Made by a program: the position numbers and the translations under genes. The notes under the pieces are model-generated. The model worked only from the letters and a program-made list of their open reading frames with translations. It searched no databases and had not been told where the DNA came from. From positions 1 to 10,596 of the forward strand of contig RPQV01000069.1 of NCBI GenBank assembly GCA_003818595.1: a stretch of 10,596 nt of DNA, given 5' to 3'. This DNA is from Calditrichota bacterium. GTDB taxonomy: Bacteria; Zhuqueibacterota; Zhuqueibacteria; Residuimicrobiales; Krinioviventaceae. Shown one piece after another: positions 1 to 7,113 of the stretch (positions within the stretch are counted from its first letter, which is position 1; every line of letters begins with the position of its first letter).

Positions 1-1
1 G

Positions 2-479
2 AAAAACATCGATCGCCGAAGTGCTCTGAAATTAGGCGTCGCCGCCGGCATCTTGGGGACGCCCTGGTTGTTTGCGAATCGACAGGATGCAGTATCACCT
101 GACAATCCTCACGCATGACAAAAGCGAGAGTGGCAGCCATTCGCGGAGACACCGAAGAATGCTTAAAAGCCGGTGCGAAACGAGTCATCATCGGGGATGG
201 TTCTCACCTGCCGACATTCGACTGGCAATATGCCGTCACCCTGGACGGCAGCACTCATCTGCTCAAGGAGGCCGGACGGCTCAGTTCAATTTACAAGGGT
301 GTGGTTTCATTGGCCTGCCTGGAAACGGATTCTCCGGCATGGATTGAGGTTCCATCCCACACCTCGCCATGGGCTTTGAGATGGGTTTGGGAGAAATACG
401 GGAGGAAGCGATTGAAATTGTAGGCGAAACACTGGGCAGTCTGCAGGTTGACTGGAAACCGGCGCAATTGAAAGGATAA
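2..479 (+). pseudogene. Decayed DUF362-type, Tat-exported protein (internally deleted, frameshifted)
   Basis: Three pieces in three frames read as one degenerate protein. Positions 2-118 encode a twin-arginine leader (NIDRRSALKLGVAAGILG, then TPWLFA); base 1 could be the last base of its ATG. The frame stops at 116-118. Positions 115-about 360 continue in another frame with TKARVAAIRGD, CLKAGAKRVIIGDGS and SPAWIEVPS, which match the order of blocks in DUF362 proteins (N-terminal RVA..RG, the GAK.VIIGDGS block, then the IEVPS block). Positions about 351-479, in the third frame, give IPHLAMGFEMGLGEI and EIVGETLGSLQVDWKP, a typical DUF362 C-terminus, ending in TAA. Intact members are roughly 300-400 residues, so most of the middle is missing: a stretch before CLKAGAK and a larger one after IEVPS. 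The family includes ferredoxin-like or iron-sulfur-associated proteins of poorly known role. Family assignment is from memory of motifs; the frame breaks are read directly. Confidence 0.65.
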
Positions 480-607
480 CAATTTTCGGAGTCACCGTTG
501 CGGGACACTCCCGCCGCGATTGACAGAGTTGCAGCCTCGGACTTGATTTCATGATTGGATCAAATTGGGAGAAATGATGACCGAATGCAATCTGCACCCT
601 GTCGGCG

Positions 608-636
608 GGTCGATCCTAAAGATCACTCGATCGACC
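608..636. repeat. Short inverted repeat (8-bp arms, 13-nt loop)
   Basis: GGTCGATC at 608-615 is the exact reverse complement of GATCGACC at 629-636. It lies between the DUF362 remnant and the DUF7000-like gene, about 90 bases before the latter's start. No T-run follows, so it is not a classic intrinsic terminator; it could be a leader hairpin, an operator or chance. The rest of 480-728 shows only short open frames, including a 27-codon one at 577-660 behind a GGGAG, with no recognisable product. Confidence 0.35.
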
Positions 637-728
637 GAGACAGCCTGTTCGCCGGTCTAATAGACGACTGCTCGTCCGCAACATTTAGCGCATTGCATCA
701 TCCGTAAAATAATGAAGAGGAATTTAGT

Positions 729-1229
729 ATGGAATCCTTTTTTCAGGCCATCCCCCACTATCGTAAACAGCTGCAGCAAGGCGCTGTACAGACGGCCTAT
801 CGAGGCATCATGCAGTATATCTTGGAGTTGAGGACGCATTTCAAAAATCAGCATCCCGAGTATTCTGTACCAAGCGCAATTTATTACGGCTATATGGATA
901 TGACCTATTTCCCCTTGTTCCCGCCTTTTTTGAAAGAGCGCCAGCTAAAGATCGCCATAGTCTTTCACCATGAAGCCTTTCGCTTTGAAGTGTGGTTGGC
1001 GGCAGTCAACAAGCAGGTGCAATCCAAATATTGGAAATGGTTCAAGGAGAGCGGATGGAACCGGTATCGCCTCGTCTCTGATCTGCATGGCGCAGATTCG
1101 ATATTAGAGCATATCCTGGCCGAGGAACCGGACTTTGAGGATTTGGATCTTCTGACACAGCAGATCGTAAGTGGGACATTGACCTTTATCGATGATGTTC
1201 AAGGTTATTTAGTCAAGCATGGCGGTTGA
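729..1229 (+). CDS. DUF7000-like cytoplasmic protein
   Basis: A complete 166-residue protein without signal peptide or membrane segment. It matches what I remember of the DUF7000 family (function unknown): an N-terminal helical part with QTAYRGIMQYILELRTHF (residues 21-38), the block YYGYMDMTYF (52-61), the strand pair LKIAIVFHHEAFRFEVWLA (73-91), then KYWKWFKESGWNRY (100-113) and an acidic C-terminal part with SILEHIL and DFEDLDLLTQQI. Length and block order agree with full-length members. The ATG at 729 is preceded by GAAGAGG at 714-720, eight bases upstream, which supports this start. It stands alone: about 250 bases from the DUF362 remnant upstream and 300 from the next gene, so it is probably its own transcription unit. 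The aromatic-rich core suggests a small-ligand or protein-binding fold, but no catalytic motif is visible. Confidence 0.8.
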   Translation: MESFFQAIPHYRKQLQQGAVQTAYRGIMQYILELRTHFKNQHPEYSVPSAIYYGYMDMTYFPLFPPFLKERQLKIAIVFHHEAFRFEVWLAAVNKQVQSKYWKWFKESGWNRYRLVSDLHGADSILEHILAEEPDFEDLDLLTQQIVSGTLTFIDDVQGYLVKHGG

Positions 1230-1310
1230 ATGATCGCATAAAATCTTTGTTGAGTTGTATTAAAGGTCCTTCGCCTTTGCAGATTCAAGTCGGACGGGAG
1301 ATACAAGATT

Positions 1311-1366
1311 AGCGCAGAGCGCCGAAGTCGCAGAGAGTTGTTTATTTTCTTTGCGTCGGTGCGTGA
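1311..1366. repeat. Imperfect inverted 'gcgcagag / ctttgcg' intergenic repeat
   Basis: The left arm (1311-1337) contains gcgcagag, cgccgaag and tcgcagagag; the right arm (1349-1366) is ctttgcgtcggtgcgtga, which roughly reverse-complements the cgccgaagtcgcagag part. The two flank an AT-rich 11-base centre. Such paired 'CGCAGAG' and 'CTTTGCG' stretches occur as dispersed intergenic elements in many environmental genomes. Only one copy is visible here, so repeat status cannot be shown from this window. Confidence 0.4.
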
Positions 1367-1453
1367 TCAAGGTGTACGATGAGCATCCCCTTCGTGTCTC
1401 AACATCACTTCATCACCTCCTCACCTTCCAAATAATCCCAATTCTCATAGAAC

Positions 1454-1482
1454 TTGTTGCGCAAATGAACGTTAAAGATAAT
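1454..1482 (+). promoter_or_regulatory. Possible sigma70-like promoter before the propeller gene
   Basis: TTGTTG at 1454-1459 and GATAAT at 1477-1482 are separated by 17 bases, about 50 bases before the ATG at 1532. The match is partial. If the host belongs to the Bacteroidota, a different promoter consensus would apply, so this is weak. Confidence 0.25.
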
Positions 1483-1531
1483 AACAAAAAATCCGGATCG
1501 ATTATGTTTTCACCAGATAGGAGTCACAAAA

Positions 1532-2800
1532 ATGAAATTCAGTCAGATGTTCATTCTGTTAGCTCTACTACTCGTTTGTACTGTGAATATCCTGGCGGAA
1601 GATTGGCCGCAGTATCTCGGGCCCGGTCGCAATGGCGTTTCAGCGCAGAAGAATATTTTACGCTCCTGGCCGCAGACTGGCCCGCAGGTTCTCTGGACAG
1701 TCACGGTCGGCAGAGGTTTTGGCGGGCCGGTTATCGGACAGGGCAAGGTCTATCTGCTCGACCGAGACGATCAAAAGGGCGACAATCTTCGCTGCTTTGA
1801 GCTGGCCACGGGCAAAGAGCTGTGGAATTTTGCCTATGAGGCGCCGGGATCGGTAATGTTCCCGGGATCGCGAAGCATACCGACGATTGAGGGGAATTAT
1901 ATTTATTGGTGCGGGCCTTACGGCGACCTCTACTGCCTTGATATCAACTCCCACAAACAGGTGTGGAAAAAGAATGTGTGGAAAGACTACGGCGGCGGCG
2001 AAATTCCGCGCTGGGCGGTCACTCAGAATCCATTAGTTTACCGTGATATGCTGATATTGGCTTCGCAGGCACCCAAAGCGGGTGTGGTCGCTTACGACAA
2101 ACTGACCGGCGCGATCAAATGGACGACGCCGTCTCTCGGAGGTGTCGGCTATGTCAGTCCGGCTATGGTCAAGATCGGCGGACAGGATCATGTGGTCATG
2201 ATTTCGGCTACGGTCGGCAGAAGCGAAGGCGGCGGCAAAGTGGTCGGCATGGACCCGCTCACCGGCAAAATCCTGTGGGAATATTCCAACTGGCAATGCG
2301 TCATCCCGGTCCCGAGTGCGGTTGATGCCGGCGAAGGCAGAGTGCTGATCATCGGCGGATACAACGCGGGCGCCGCCATGATTGAAGTGGATCGTAGGGC
2401 GGACGGCAGTTACGGCGTCACCGAGCTTTATAAAACCATCGAATTCGGCGCTCACACCAAGCCGCCGGTTTTCTATAACGGCCATTTTTATGCGCAATAT
2501 TCGACCAACGAAAGACGAGACGGCCTGGTGTGCATGAGCTTAGACGGCCAGATCAAATGGAAAACCGGGCGATCGCCGCTGTTCGACAAAGGCGGACTGA
2601 TCCTCGCCGATGGACTGATCCTCGCCACCGACGGCAACAAGAAATTGTATGTCATCGAACCCGACGCCTCGGCTTTCAAACCGTTGGCCTCGGCGGAACT
2701 GCTCGAAGGGAATCAAAACTGGGCGCCCCTGGCTCTATCCGACGGCAGGCTGCTGATTCGCGACCAAAGCCAGTTAAAATGCGTTCAGGTTGCGCGATGA
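1532..2800 (+). CDS. Secreted PQQ-like beta-propeller repeat protein
   Basis: A complete 422-residue exported protein. Residues 1-22 form a Sec signal peptide (Lys3, hydrophobic FILLALLLVCTVNI, ending LA, likely cut before EDW). The mature protein opens with DWPQYLGPGRNGVS, a standard start for secreted quinoprotein-like propellers of the PQQ_2 (PF13360) kind. Blade repeats have the recurring pattern of a lone residue pair plus TG.x.W: LATGKELWNF (91-100), SHKQVWKKNV (140-149), KLTGAIKWTT (190-199), PLTGKILWEY (242-251) and SLDGQIKWKT nearer the C-terminus, each following a strand such as VVAYDKL or VVGMDPL. Most relatives bind no PQQ and serve as scaffolds or have no known activity; no dehydrogenase-specific features are apparent. 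TAGGAG at 1518-1523 sits eight bases before the ATG. The gene appears more GC-rich than the minus-strand genes that follow. It converges with the methyltransferase gene at 3053. Confidence 0.85.
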   Translation: MKFSQMFILLALLLVCTVNILAEDWPQYLGPGRNGVSAQKNILRSWPQTGPQVLWTVTVGRGFGGPVIGQGKVYLLDRDDQKGDNLRCFELATGKELWNFAYEAPGSVMFPGSRSIPTIEGNYIYWCGPYGDLYCLDINSHKQVWKKNVWKDYGGGEIPRWAVTQNPLVYRDMLILASQAPKAGVVAYDKLTGAIKWTTPSLGGVGYVSPAMVKIGGQDHVVMISATVGRSEGGGKVVGMDPLTGKILWEYSNWQCVIPVPSAVDAGEGRVLIIGGYNAGAAMIEVDRRADGSYGVTELYKTIEFGAHTKPPVFYNGHFYAQYSTNERRDGLVCMSLDGQIKWKTGRSPLFDKGGLILADGLILATDGNKKLYVIEPDASAFKPLASAELLEGNQNWAPLALSDGRLLIRDQSQLKCVQVAR

Positions 2801-2945
2801 TGGGGACGTTTTAGTCGATTTCCCCCTCGTTATTTTCAACCCTTGTTTTCATGAATGACAGTAATTTGAAATGTGATGGATGCTGACAACCAACGAAGGG
2901 CATCATTAATAAAGTTCGCGAAATAAAGTAGCGGCGTATTATCCA

Positions 2946-2977
2946 CGGGATTCGAGTTGACTCGGGAGAGAATCCCG
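2946..2977. terminator. Inverted repeat between convergent genes, possible shared terminator
   Basis: CGGGATTC (2946-2953) pairs perfectly with GAATCCCG (2970-2977) around a 16-base loop that itself holds GAGT-TG-ACTC. It sits in the 252-base gap between the ends of the propeller gene (plus) and the methyltransferase gene (minus), where a bidirectional transcript end would be expected. No strong T-run follows on either strand, so termination is an inference. Nothing else in 2801-3052 looks functional. Confidence 0.35.
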
Positions 2978-3052
2978 ACAATCTTACATGCCTGTCCTTC
3001 TTCCGAGGCAGCCGATGTCCGGATGGATTCTCATGTGCGCTTTTTCGAACCG

Positions 3053-3619
3053 TCAGTACAGCCATGGGATCAGTCGCCAAGTGGAACGACAATAATCCTC
3101 ATATTCTTTGCCGAACGTCTGGATCAACACTTGTTCCTCCAGTTTAATGCGCCGGATGAATGCGGTTGTGATGAAGAGGAGCAATATGCTTAAAGATATC
3201 CAATTGGATAATGCAACGCCCAAACCCAGGAAAGAGACAAGCGATCCCAAATAGGATGGGTGACGAATGGTTCCATATAATCCTTTGCCATAAAGTTGAT
3301 GTCCTTTTCGAATGGCCACATTTACCGTAAAATAGCGTCGCAGGCTCAGAATGGCAGCCCAGCGGATCGCCAGCCCTGAAATGATGAGGCTTAATCCAAT
3401 CCAGGCCAGGGACAATTTCCCCGCATGGATGAATCCGACTCCGGTGAACGCGGTCAGCACTGCCAGGGCGACCGATCCATAAATGATGACATTCAACCAA
3501 ATGATTGAGCGCGAGTCATGGTCAGCATCATTGCTTTCCGATCGCTTGTAAATGATCAGCGCAACCTCCGATGCGATCCAAATGAAACTGACCAGCGGAA
3601 GCATGATATTTGATTTCAT
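3053..3619 (-). CDS. ICMT-type integral membrane methyltransferase family protein
   Basis: A 188-residue protein with about four to five membrane segments (roughly residues 6-24, 39-63, 69-91, 122-138 and 141-155). The C-terminal half carries the hallmarks of the isoprenylcysteine carboxyl methyltransferase / phospholipid methyltransferase superfamily (PF04140/PF04191): LRRYFTVNVAIRKGHQL (93-109), GLYGTIRHPSYLG (113-125) with the RHP.Y.G motif that contacts S-adenosylmethionine, and EEQVLIQTFGKEYEDYC (161-177) then RLIPWL at the end. Bacterial members methylate unknown small or lipid substrates; a true prenylcysteine substrate is unlikely. The ATG at 3619 has GAGGG four to five bases upstream. 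It lies 107 bases downstream of the ABC permease on the same strand, so it may be the last gene of that unit or be separately expressed. Family is clear, substrate unknown. Confidence 0.8.
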   Translation of the reverse strand: MKSNIMLPLVSFIWIASEVALIIYKRSESNDADHDSRSIIWLNVIIYGSVALAVLTAFTGVGFIHAGKLSLAWIGLSLIISGLAIRWAAILSLRRYFTVNVAIRKGHQLYGKGLYGTIRHPSYLGSLVSFLGLGVALSNWISLSILLLFITTAFIRRIKLEEQVLIQTFGKEYEDYCRSTWRLIPWLY

Positions 3620-3726
3620 ATTTCCCTCATTTGTGGATGAATTTGTCGGGCAGGATGACTAACTCCTCTCCGAATATAGCTTTGCACAATTTCCGTTGTT
3701 TTCTGTTGTCGCCATCACTATTTCAG

Positions 3727-4515
3727 TTAAATTTGGTCGGCAAAACGCCACCATGCTGCTGTGCCGATAAAACCGGCAATGGATACAACAATCAAAATGA
3801 AATAGCTTATCGCCTCGGCCTGGGGCAACTCATTTCCGGCAATACCGCTATATAATGCGGGAATAGCCCAGGGGAAATAGGGCATGATATTCGGCAGTCC
3901 GATCGCAACAAAGTTGGTCAAAATCAGAGTGAGAATGGCAAATCCGATCGGAAGAAGATAACCCCGGCTGATGCAGGCAAGAAAAGCTACCGGAGTACAA
4001 AGCAGGAATGTCAGGATTGAACTGTTGATAAAGATTAAAAAAGAATTGAGCACATTCGTCGATGACCAACCGGGGATTTTAATCGCCACACCGACGAAAA
4101 GCCCACATAGAAAAAGCGTCAACGTCAGCAGGATGCACCAGCAAAGAATAATGACAAATTTCGAAATCACAATGGTCATACGAGAAACCGGCAGGGAAAG
4201 CAGGTCTTTCGCAACACGGTCGGCATATTCTCGGCCAAAAACCCAACTGGTGACCATTCCGAAACCAATCGGACCAAGGGCTAAAATGACCTGGATTAAC
4301 AAAGTCAGGAACGAAGCCCAGTCTCCATTCCCCAAAATAGATGTTTTGGCACTCAAAGCCGCTGATCTTCCGGCAAGTTCCGGATGGTGAGCGACAAACA
4401 TCAGTAATCCCATCATGGAAGCGATAAAGGCGAAAAAGACCACGGTGATGATAAACATTTTAGATTTCCGTACTTTCAAGCCTTCGGCCCAGACGGATGC
4501 CATGAGTTCTTTCAT
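3727..4515 (-). CDS. ABC-2 family transporter permease (BcrB-like)
   Basis: About 262 residues with six membrane segments: one after the N-terminal cytoplasmic KELMASVWAEGLKVRKSK, then five more, the last near residues 236-255. Between the second and third segments is WVFGREYADRVAKDLLSLPV, the cytoplasmic coupling element typical of BcrB/NatB-like permeases (FGREY...T.K.LL.LPVSR). It would form the membrane part of an exporter with the ATPase encoded immediately upstream. Two starts are possible: a TTG at 4527 that overlaps the ATPase stop (ATTGA), or the ATG at 4515. I prefer the ATG, because the nearest AAGGA lies only one base from the TTG but about 13 bases from the ATG; translational coupling could serve either. 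Substrate cannot be read from sequence; relatives export peptide antibiotics, Na+ or lipids. Confidence 0.8.
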   Translation of the reverse strand: MKELMASVWAEGLKVRKSKMFIITVVFFAFIASMMGLLMFVAHHPELAGRSAALSAKTSILGNGDWASFLTLLIQVILALGPIGFGMVTSWVFGREYADRVAKDLLSLPVSRMTIVISKFVIILCWCILLTLTLFLCGLFVGVAIKIPGWSSTNVLNSFLIFINSSILTFLLCTPVAFLACISRGYLLPIGFAILTLILTNFVAIGLPNIMPYFPWAIPALYSGIAGNELPQAEAISYFILIVVSIAGFIGTAAWWRFADQI

Positions 4516-4523
4516 TGAGAATC

Positions 4524-5435
4524 TCAATTCCTTCCGATTATCCTCAGGAAATAGTCTTCCAGATCTTCCTCGTCAACTCTCAGCAGAGTTGGCGGACAAC
4601 CACCTTGAACAAGCAAGACATTGATATTTTCCGGATGAGCGATAGCATCTTTGTCAGCAAGTTCAATGAGGCCATTTTGCACGCGATTTACAGTGTACCC
4701 TTTTTCCCCTAGAATGGCCTGTGCATTTTGATTATCATTGGTATTGACTAAAAGTCTTCTTTTTCTTAATGATTCCAATTGTTCGATATTCAATTCCTGT
4801 ACCAGTTTGCCTTCATGAATGATGCCAAGACGAGTTGCGAACCTGGATATTTCGCCCAGAATATGGCTAGATATGAAAACGGCAACCCCCCTGTCATGGG
4901 CCAGGGAATGAAGCAATTCACGGATTTCAACAATACCAGCCGGATCAAGACCGTTTGCCGGCTCGTCAAGTATGAGAACATCGGGGTTGTGCATGATCGC
5001 CTTGGCCAATCCCAGGCGCTGCGCGTTTCCCAGGGAAAGGTTTTTCGCCTTTCTATCTTGGTATTGCGCGATTTGAAGATTTTCCATGACTTGGTCAACA
5101 ACGTGGAAATCATTGATGAATCGAAGGCGCCGTATGATTTCGAGGTTTTCCCTAACGCTTAAATCCGGATAAGAATATGGAATCTCGACAAGATATCCTA
5201 CATGATTCCATAGTGCGTAATTACCTGCGTGAACCGGCTGACCGTTGATGCAGGCGTAGCCTGAAGATGGGCGAATCATGCCCAGCAGCATTCGAATGGT
5301 GGTCGTTTTCCCGGCTCCATTCAGGCCAAGAAATCCATAGATTTCACCTTTTTTAACGGTCAACGAAACAGAGTCTACAGCTTTAAATCTGCCGAACTTC
5401 TTCGTCAATCCATTGGTTTCAATGACATTGTCCAT
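4524..5435 (-). CDS. ABC transporter ATP-binding protein (BcrA-like)
   Basis: A complete 303-residue nucleotide-binding subunit. Visible motifs: Walker A GLNGAGKTT (37-45), E84 at the Q-loop position in YLVEIPYSYPDLSVRENLEI, signature LSLGNAQRLGLAKA (133-146) in place of LSGGQ, Walker B VLILDEP (153-159), D-loop NGLDP (161-165) and switch His191 in FISSHIL. E for Q in the Q-loop and SLG in the signature are usual in the BcrA/bacitracin-export type subfamily. Residues about 215-303 form the extra C-terminal domain found in that group. It pairs with the permease, whose reading frame abuts or overlaps its stop. Its ATG (5435) lies six bases after the stop of the phosphoesterase gene, with no obvious Shine-Dalgarno, implying coupled translation. 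Likely role: ATP-driven export or self-protection against a membrane-active compound; substrate unknown. Confidence 0.9.
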   Translation of the reverse strand: MDNVIETNGLTKKFGRFKAVDSVSLTVKKGEIYGFLGLNGAGKTTTIRMLLGMIRPSSGYACINGQPVHAGNYALWNHVGYLVEIPYSYPDLSVRENLEIIRRLRFINDFHVVDQVMENLQIAQYQDRKAKNLSLGNAQRLGLAKAIMHNPDVLILDEPANGLDPAGIVEIRELLHSLAHDRGVAVFISSHILGEISRFATRLGIIHEGKLVQELNIEQLESLRKRRLLVNTNDNQNAQAILGEKGYTVNRVQNGLIELADKDAIAHPENINVLLVQGGCPPTLLRVDEEDLEDYFLRIIGRN

Positions 5436-5441
5436 ATTGAT

Positions 5442-6188
5442 TCATAGGGCGATAATCAGTCCGTCACTAAAATCTTTATTCCTCGCGTCCGGATATCCTC
5501 GAGGATTACAAATTATTCTTGTATTGCCGATATAATAATCACTGCTTGTATGAAGATGGCCGTGAATCCAATAGTGCGGCGAAAGTTTTTCAACCAGCGA
5601 ATCCAGATGAGAGGCATCGGCAGCGCTGATCGTTTCATTTTTGTTACGATCCAATAATGACCGAATACTGGGAGCGTGATGCGTGACGACAATATTCTTC
5701 TTCGCTTTCCTTTGACCATATTCACTCAACAACCAATCGGTCGAGTTTTTATTGATCACGGCGACATCCATTGATCGGATTTTTGAATAACTGGGTTCAC
5801 GTCGTATTTTTTTATAATCATTCATGTATTGCTGGCAATAATATCCGTCAGCTCGTGGATTTCCAAAAAGATTAAAATCAGTCCAAAGCGTACAGCCGAA
5901 AAAAGTGATATCTTTTATCGTCACCGTCTCGTTCTCTAATATCGTGATATTGCTATTTTGTGTTTCAAGTTTCAAAGTTCGCGTCAGTTTCGGAAATATT
6001 TTCCCATAGTATTCGTGATTTCCCAGAATATAAATAACCGGCACATTTTGAATATGATCGGCTATCCATTTGACTCCTTTGTCACCGACGTGAATATCCC
6101 CAGCCAGAATGACAACATCCGCATTTGCTGAATCAATTTGAAAATCTTCAAATTCGAGGTGTATATCGCTTAATATTTGTATGTTCAC
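5442..6188 (-). CDS. Calcineurin-like metallophosphoesterase
   Basis: A complete 248-residue cytoplasmic enzyme of the calcineurin-like phosphoesterase superfamily (PF00149). All five metal-binding blocks are present: SDIH (D8, H10), GDIH (G30, D31), GNHEYY (N57, H58), VVTHHAP (H170, H171) and GHLHTS (H211, H213). These ligands hold a di-metal centre that hydrolyses phosphoesters or phosphodiesters. The opening MNIQILSDIHLEFE is usual for the small stand-alone bacterial branch whose substrates are mostly unknown. The initiation codon is GTG at 6188, fixed by the conserved first strand; only a weak TTGAG precedes it. It lies 25 bases after the lipoprotein gene and six before the ABC ATPase, so the four genes from 6705 to 3727 are likely one operon. 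Confidence 0.9.
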   Translation of the reverse strand: MNIQILSDIHLEFEDFQIDSANADVVILAGDIHVGDKGVKWIADHIQNVPVIYILGNHEYYGKIFPKLTRTLKLETQNSNITILENETVTIKDITFFGCTLWTDFNLFGNPRADGYYCQQYMNDYKKIRREPSYSKIRSMDVAVINKNSTDWLLSEYGQRKAKKNIVVTHHAPSIRSLLDRNKNETISAADASHLDSLVEKLSPHYWIHGHLHTSSDYYIGNTRIICNPRGYPDARNKDFSDGLIIAL

Positions 6189-6213
6189 GTTTTACATTCA
6201 AGCTCAAATTCTT

Positions 6214-6705
6214 TCAGCGCTGGGCAAACGAAAAGTGCATCTGCACAATAATCCAATGCCCCTCTCTCTTTTCCAACACGCCTGTCCATCGAGTGTTCTC
6301 CCAGTTGGCAGGTTGCCCCTTCCACTCGTTGATGTCATCGAGCATACAAAAAAACCAGGCGACATTGCCCGAGTTCGAAAAGGTTATCTTCAAATCTCTG
6401 ATCTCATACCTGATCGCTTTAAAATCATCGTTCATCCAAAAGCTTTCGGATGTCTTGAAATCCTGAAACCCTCTGACAATTCTGTCCTCGGGATCCACTT
6501 CGATATAGTTTGTATCATTGGCGATGACGCTGTACAACAGATTTATATCTTTGTTTTTTGCCCAACCAATGCTGTTGTGTATTGCTTTTTCGACGAGTTG
6601 GTTTTCTGTTTCGATGTTGAACGCATGCTCTTCATGATGACACGACATCAGCCCAACAAAGGCGCACATGAGAATCGACAAGAATTTCAAGGTACCATTT
6701 TTCAT
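6214..6705 (-). CDS. Lipoprotein with SnoaL/NTF2-like domain
   Basis: A 163-residue exported protein. Residues 1-22 are a lipoprotein signal (MKNGTLKFLSILMCAFVGLMSC) with lipobox LMSC, so Cys22 is the probable lipidated residue. The mature part reads as a SnoaL-like/NTF2-like cone fold (PF13474-type): helix NQLVEKAIHNSIGWAKNKD, the strand YIEVDPEDRIVRGF, ITFSNSGNVAWFFCML and the closing TRWTGVLEKREGHWIIVQMHFS. That final 'gvlekreG.W.ivq.H.S' strand pair is the most characteristic part. Such domains bind small molecules or act as enzymes; no catalytic residue can be assigned. AAGGAG lies about ten bases before the ATG. It appears to open the tight run that continues with the phosphoesterase and ABC genes, and its product would face the periplasm. 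Confidence 0.75.
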   Translation of the reverse strand: MKNGTLKFLSILMCAFVGLMSCHHEEHAFNIETENQLVEKAIHNSIGWAKNKDINLLYSVIANDTNYIEVDPEDRIVRGFQDFKTSESFWMNDDFKAIRYEIRDLKITFSNSGNVAWFFCMLDDINEWKGQPANWENTRWTGVLEKREGHWIIVQMHFSFAQR

Positions 6706-6754
6706 ATTGAGCCTGCTCCTTTCATTTCTTGATGTTCAGCCCTACTATTGAACA

Positions 6755-6937
6755 TTATTTCAATTTTTCGACAATGAACAGAAAATCGACTTTGGCAGTC
6801 GCTCCCATTAATTGAAATGTCGGCTTAACATTGGGAATGATCGATACAATGTCCCCCTTCATGCTGTTGAGGAACTGTTCCAATTTTTCCCTGTCCCGGC
6901 GCATGTCAATTTCTAATTGATGAACTTTATAATTCAT
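6755..6937 (-). CDS. Small DUF4177-like protein (60 aa)
   Basis: The frame is open from a TTG at 7117, but the upstream 60 codons look non-coding and the ATG at 6937 is preceded by a perfect GGAGG six bases away, so the real product is 60 residues starting MNYKVHQLEIDM. It has a short strand, a basic amphipathic helix (RRDREKLEQFLNSMKG, 13-28), then DIVSIIPNV and a last strand KVDFLFIVEKLK. This alpha/beta plan, with M.YKV at the start, 'L..F.N...G.IVSIIPNV' and a closing FLFIVEK, resembles DUF4177-type small proteins, whose function is unknown. It lies 49 bases before the lipoprotein gene on the same strand. Confidence 0.65.
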   Translation of the reverse strand: MNYKVHQLEIDMRRDREKLEQFLNSMKGDIVSIIPNVKPTFQLMGATAKVDFLFIVEKLK

Positions 6938-7113
6938 TCTGCACCTCCATTTGTCATTGCTTAAAGATGGAATCAGAGAGTAACAAGTAATCGGTGAAAT
7001 GGGTGTCCGAGTGTTGTGAAATCTCCATGAAATTACGGATATCTCCCCCCACTGTTTCAAAACGGCTTTACCCAGACGGTTATCGAATTCGGATTTAATT
7101 GTCAGACAGCCAA

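Larger units (their letters stand above)
1230..1531. other. Intergenic stretch without a gene
   Basis: No credible coding sequence on either strand. It contains an imperfect inverted repeat of the 'cgcagag...ctttgcg' kind (1311-1366) and a possible promoter (1454-1482), both listed separately. The plus-strand open frame running through here into the next gene is only a shadow of the propeller gene in another frame. Confidence 0.6.

Noticed and set aside
577..660. A 27-codon plus-strand frame behind a GGGAG, overlapping the inverted repeat at 608-636
   Set aside because: Too short and without any recognisable feature; the ribosome-site-like bases alone are not enough.
1351..1800. A 149-codon plus-strand frame beginning before the propeller gene
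   Set aside because: It runs out of frame into the signal peptide and first blades of the well-supported propeller protein; its residues are arginine-rich shadow translation.
2033..2497. A 154-codon minus-strand frame opposite the propeller gene
   Set aside because: Wholly antisense to a strongly supported gene and made of repetitive D/H/R-rich residues, typical of a GC-rich antisense shadow.
2811..3092. A 93-codon open frame on the minus strand after the methyltransferase gene
   Set aside because: It overlaps the conserved end of the methyltransferase gene in another frame, has no plausible ribosome binding site or recognisable motif, and its composition does not look like protein.
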